A stretch of 64,000 nt of DNA from Tessaracoccus caeni (GTDB lineage: Bacteria > Actinomycetota > Actinomycetes > Propionibacteriales > Propionibacteriaceae): contig NZ_JARGDO010000007.1 in assembly GCF_029211185.1 (NCBI RefSeq), forward strand, positions 62,001 through 126,000. Reading direction: 5' to 3'. The number at the start of each line of letters is the position of its first letter. Positions within the stretch are counted from its first letter, which is position 1. Positions 61,909 to 64,000 of this stretch are shown one piece after another. The notes under the pieces are model-generated. The model was not told where the DNA came from and did no database searches. It saw only the letters and a list, made by a program, of their open reading frames with translations. The translations under genes were made by a program, and so were the position numbers.

Positions 61909-62796
61909 ATGAACAACGCACAGTTGGAGCGGATGGGAAGCGCCAAGGGATTCATCGCGGCCTTGGACCAGAGCGGCGGAAGCACACCTGGGGCCCTCCG
62001 GAAGTACGGGATCGAAGAAGATCGCTACACCTCGCAGGAAGAGATGTTCGATCTGGTGCACGGCATGCGGGAGCGCATCGTCACCAGCCCGTCGTTCACG
62101 GGGGAGCACATTCTGGGTGCCATCCTGTTCGAGATGACGATGGACCGCACGTTCGCCGACATGCCGGCCGCCGACTACCTCTGGGAGAAGAAGGGCATCC
62201 TGCCCATCCTGAAGGTGGACAAGGGGTTGCTGCGGGAGGCCGACGGCGTTCAGCTGATGAAGCCCATCGACGATCTCGACGAGCTGCTGGAGCGCGCGAA
62301 GAAGGCCCACATCTTCGGTACCAAGATGCGCTCGCTGATCCTCGAGGCGGCGCCGGCGGGCATCGTCGCCAACGTCGCTCAGCAGTTCGACATCGGCAAG
62401 AAGATCGCCGCAGCGGGCCTGGTGCCGATCCTCGAGCCCGAGATCAACATCCGCTCCACCACCAAGGCTGAGTCGGAGAGGATCCTGCTCGACGAGATCA
62501 TGGCTCACCTCGACAACGACGAGTTCGCGTCTCCGATCATGTTCAAGCTCACGCCACCGTCGGTGGACGACTTCTACCGTCCGGTGATCGAACACCCCAA
62601 GGTGCTGCGCGTCGTCGCCCTCTCCGGTGGGTACAGCCGCGACGAAGCCAACGAGATCCTGGCCCGCAATCACGGCCTGATCGCCAGCTTCTCCCGCGCC
62701 CTCACCGAAGGACTGACGGAGTCGATGAACGCGGAGGAGTTCGACGCCCTGCTGGCTCAGTCGATCCGCTCGATCTACGACGCCTCGATCACCTGA
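61909..62796 (+). CDS. fda: Class I fructose-bisphosphate aldolase
   Basis: 295 residues. Cleaves fructose-1,6-bisphosphate through a Schiff-base Lys. 'GFIAALDQSGGSTPGALRKY' is the N-terminal substrate loop; 'GILPILKVDKGL' and 'ILEPEINIRSTTKAESERIL' hold conserved catalytic residues, and 'PIMFKLTPPSVDDFYRPVIE' should hold the Schiff-base Lys. The length and motif set match the small bacterial class I enzymes (Fda type) rather than FbaA. A strong AGGAGGAG lies at the correct distance from ATG 61909. It ends convergent with, and overlaps by 8 bases, the response regulator gene. Confidence 0.95.
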   Translation: MNNAQLERMGSAKGFIAALDQSGGSTPGALRKYGIEEDRYTSQEEMFDLVHGMRERIVTSPSFTGEHILGAILFEMTMDRTFADMPAADYLWEKKGILPILKVDKGLLREADGVQLMKPIDDLDELLERAKKAHIFGTKMRSLILEAAPAGIVANVAQQFDIGKKIAAAGLVPILEPEINIRSTTKAESERILLDEIMAHLDNDEFASPIMFKLTPPSVDDFYRPVIEHPKVLRVVALSGGYSRDEANEILARNHGLIASFSRALTEGLTESMNAEEFDALLAQSIRSIYDASIT

Positions 62797-63457
62797 TCCG
62801 TGGCTCCTGGATGCCAGCGGGTTCCTGTAACCAGGTCAGGGCGGCGAGAACCCGCTGGTTGTCGTCAGGATCCGCCTCTAAACCCAGCTTGGTGAAGATC
62901 GATCGGAGGTGCGCGTCGACGGTGCGGCGCGAGATGACGAGCGCGGCGGCGATGCCCGCGTTGCTGCGTCCCTGCGCGACCAGCTGCAGCACCTCGTGTT
63001 CGCGTTCGGTCAGGGCCGTCAGCCGGGCGGCGCTGCGCGCGAGATAGCCGTCGACCACCTGCGGATCGACGACGGTGTCCCCGGCCGCCACCGCGGCCAG
63101 CTGTTCGAGAAACACGCGTGTGTCCAGCACTCGATCTTTCAGCAGGTAGCCGAACGCTGCGCAGTTCCCATCGGTGACGGTGCCCATCAGCGCGGGCTCG
63201 ACGGCCTGGGAGAGGATCACGACGGGCAGCGTCGGCCAGGCGCGTCGGAGGCTCAGTGCCGCGACCGCCCCCTCGTCGGTGTAGGTGGGCGGCATCCGGA
63301 TGTCGGCGACCACCAGGTCCGGGTGGTGCAGGTTCACGGCCTCGATCAGCGAACGGGCATCGCCCACCTGGGCGATGACGGCGTGCCCGGCGCTCTCCAG
63401 CAGCCTCGCCATGCCGTCGCGCAGCAGCACTTGGTCCTCGGCGATCACGATCCGCAT
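62789..63457 (-). CDS. NarL/LuxR-type response regulator
   Basis: 222 residues. Receiver: 'IVIAEDQVLLRDGMARLLE' (acidic pair), phospho-Asp in 'DLVVADIRMPPTYTDEG', Lys in 'YLLKDRV'. The LuxR helix-turn-helix is 'LTEREHEVLQLVAQGRSNAG' with 'SRRTVDAHLRSIFTKLGL'. The insertion 'PPTYTDEG' after the phospho-Asp is usual in this actinobacterial class. It overlaps its kinase gene by 13 bases. Confidence 0.95.
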   Translation of the reverse strand: MRIVIAEDQVLLRDGMARLLESAGHAVIAQVGDARSLIEAVNLHHPDLVVADIRMPPTYTDEGAVAALSLRRAWPTLPVVILSQAVEPALMGTVTDGNCAAFGYLLKDRVLDTRVFLEQLAAVAAGDTVVDPQVVDGYLARSAARLTALTEREHEVLQLVAQGRSNAGIAAALVISRRTVDAHLRSIFTKLGLEADPDDNQRVLAALTWLQEPAGIQEPRIR

Positions 63458-64000
63458 GGCAGCGTCGCCTCCACAACCGTGCCGTGAGGAGCCGCCTCGC
63501 GGACAACCAGCAACCCTCCCGACGCCGACACCCGCTCGGCGATGCCCCTGAGCCCCGAGCCGAGCAAGGGATCGGCGCCGCCCACGCCGTCGTCGGTCAC
63601 CGTGATGTGCACCGTGGCGCCTCGATCCTCCACGGCGATCCCGATGCGATCGGCCCTTGCGTGCTTCATCGCGTTGGCGAGCGCCTCGCTCGCCACGAAA
63701 TAGGCGGTGGCCTCCACCTCGGGGGCGTAGCGGCGGGAGGTGAGCCGCAGATCGGTCACCGAGGAGAGCGGGCGGACGAGATGGCTGAGCGCCGGAGCCA
63801 GCCCGCCCTCCGAGAGGATCGACGGCACCCTCCCGTCGCTCAGCGAGCGCACCTCGTCGACGGCGTCTCGCAGAGCCTCGACGGTGTCCTCGATCAGCAG
63901 CCGCGCACTGGGATCGTCGAGGGTGGCGCCGGAGAGCTGCAGGTTGAGCGTGATGCCGAGCAGTCGTCCCTGCAGGCCGTCGTGGAGGTCGCGGGTGAGA
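63445..64000 (-). CDS. Sensor histidine kinase, C-terminal part (5' end beyond window)
   Basis: The visible 184 codons include the HisKA_3 helix with the phospho-acceptor His ('LTRDLHDGLQGRLLGI') and the ATPase domain: N box 'VASEALANAMKHARADRIG', G1 'VTDDGVGGADP', G2 'GSGLRGIAERVSASGG'. The membrane sensor part lies outside the window. Partner of the overlapping NarL-type regulator. Confidence 0.93.
   Translation of the reverse strand, partial: LTRDLHDGLQGRLLGITLNLQLSGATLDDPSARLLIEDTVEALRDAVDEVRSLSDGRVPSILSEGGLAPALSHLVRPLSSVTDLRLTSRRYAPEVEATAYFVASEALANAMKHARADRIGIAVEDRGATVHITVTDDGVGGADPLLGSGLRGIAERVSASGGLLVVREAAPHGTVVEATLPCGS

Overview
The window is high-GC DNA with short ATGA/GTGA overlaps between genes, frequent GTG starts, Tat and lipoprotein exports and an HrcA/CIRCE-controlled groES-groEL pair. 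The gene order acpS-nnr ... (GNAT-)tsaE-tsaB-rimI-tsaD ... groES-groEL is typical of actinomycetes. A member of the Propionibacteriales, perhaps Propionibacteriaceae, is my best guess; this is inference from gene content, with no 16S or database check.

Layout. 1-8.5 kb: housekeeping and envelope genes (tail of a dihydroorotate dehydrogenase-like gene, acpS, bifunctional NAD(P)HX repair enzyme, a divergent Tat DyP-peroxidase / PCu(A)C copper chaperone pair, a GT4 mannosyltransferase, a DEAD-box helicase with a long Arg/Asp-rich tail and a structured leader). 8.5-25.2 kb: an accessory toxin island. It holds a histidine kinase/response regulator pair, a tiny secreted two-cysteine peptide gene, a large secreted beta-rich protein, a divergent 2164-residue Rhs toxin with its immunity gene, and a string of orphan toxin-tip/immunity cassettes (Imm26 twice, a frameshifted HINT-toxin, a caspase-like toxin tip). 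A duplicated 405-bp linker offers homology for tip exchange. GGGTAC-type boxes occur both beside the kinase/peptide genes and between the two big secreted genes, suggesting one regulator for all.

25.2-38.8 kb: the tRNA t6A genes (GNAT-TsaE fusion, TsaB, RimI, TsaD), a five-function oligopeptide ABC importer operon, a Nudix hydrolase, an EEP-family membrane protein, a THUMP-like methyltransferase, and an AAA/DUF4143 ATPase preceded by four exact 22-bp-period repeats. A truncated relative with its own four 22-bp repeats lies at 43.8-44.9 kb.

38.8-57.9 kb is the most unusual part: an almost unbroken minus-strand run that begins at a cobalamin riboswitch (about 57.89-57.76 kb). It encodes surface proteins with DUF4430-like features, an ECF-type transporter (T, S and an ATPase homologue whose Walker A lysine is tyrosine), a MoxR/DUF58/VWA/VWA/TPR chaperone-type module, an alpha/alpha-toroid secreted protein with two Ig-like repeats, and then a second ECF transporter with an intact double ATPase. 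Together these look like a cell-surface corrinoid capture and uptake system related in logic to intrinsic factor plus an ECF importer. A dispersed stem-loop repeat family, a MITE with CTAG target duplication and the broken ATPase gene interrupt this run.

57.9-64 kb: an EamA exporter, two CIRCE elements with groES-groEL, a lipoprotein lytic transglycosylase, class I fructose-bisphosphate aldolase, and a two-component system cut by the window end. No tRNA, rRNA, CRISPR array or complete insertion sequence was seen.
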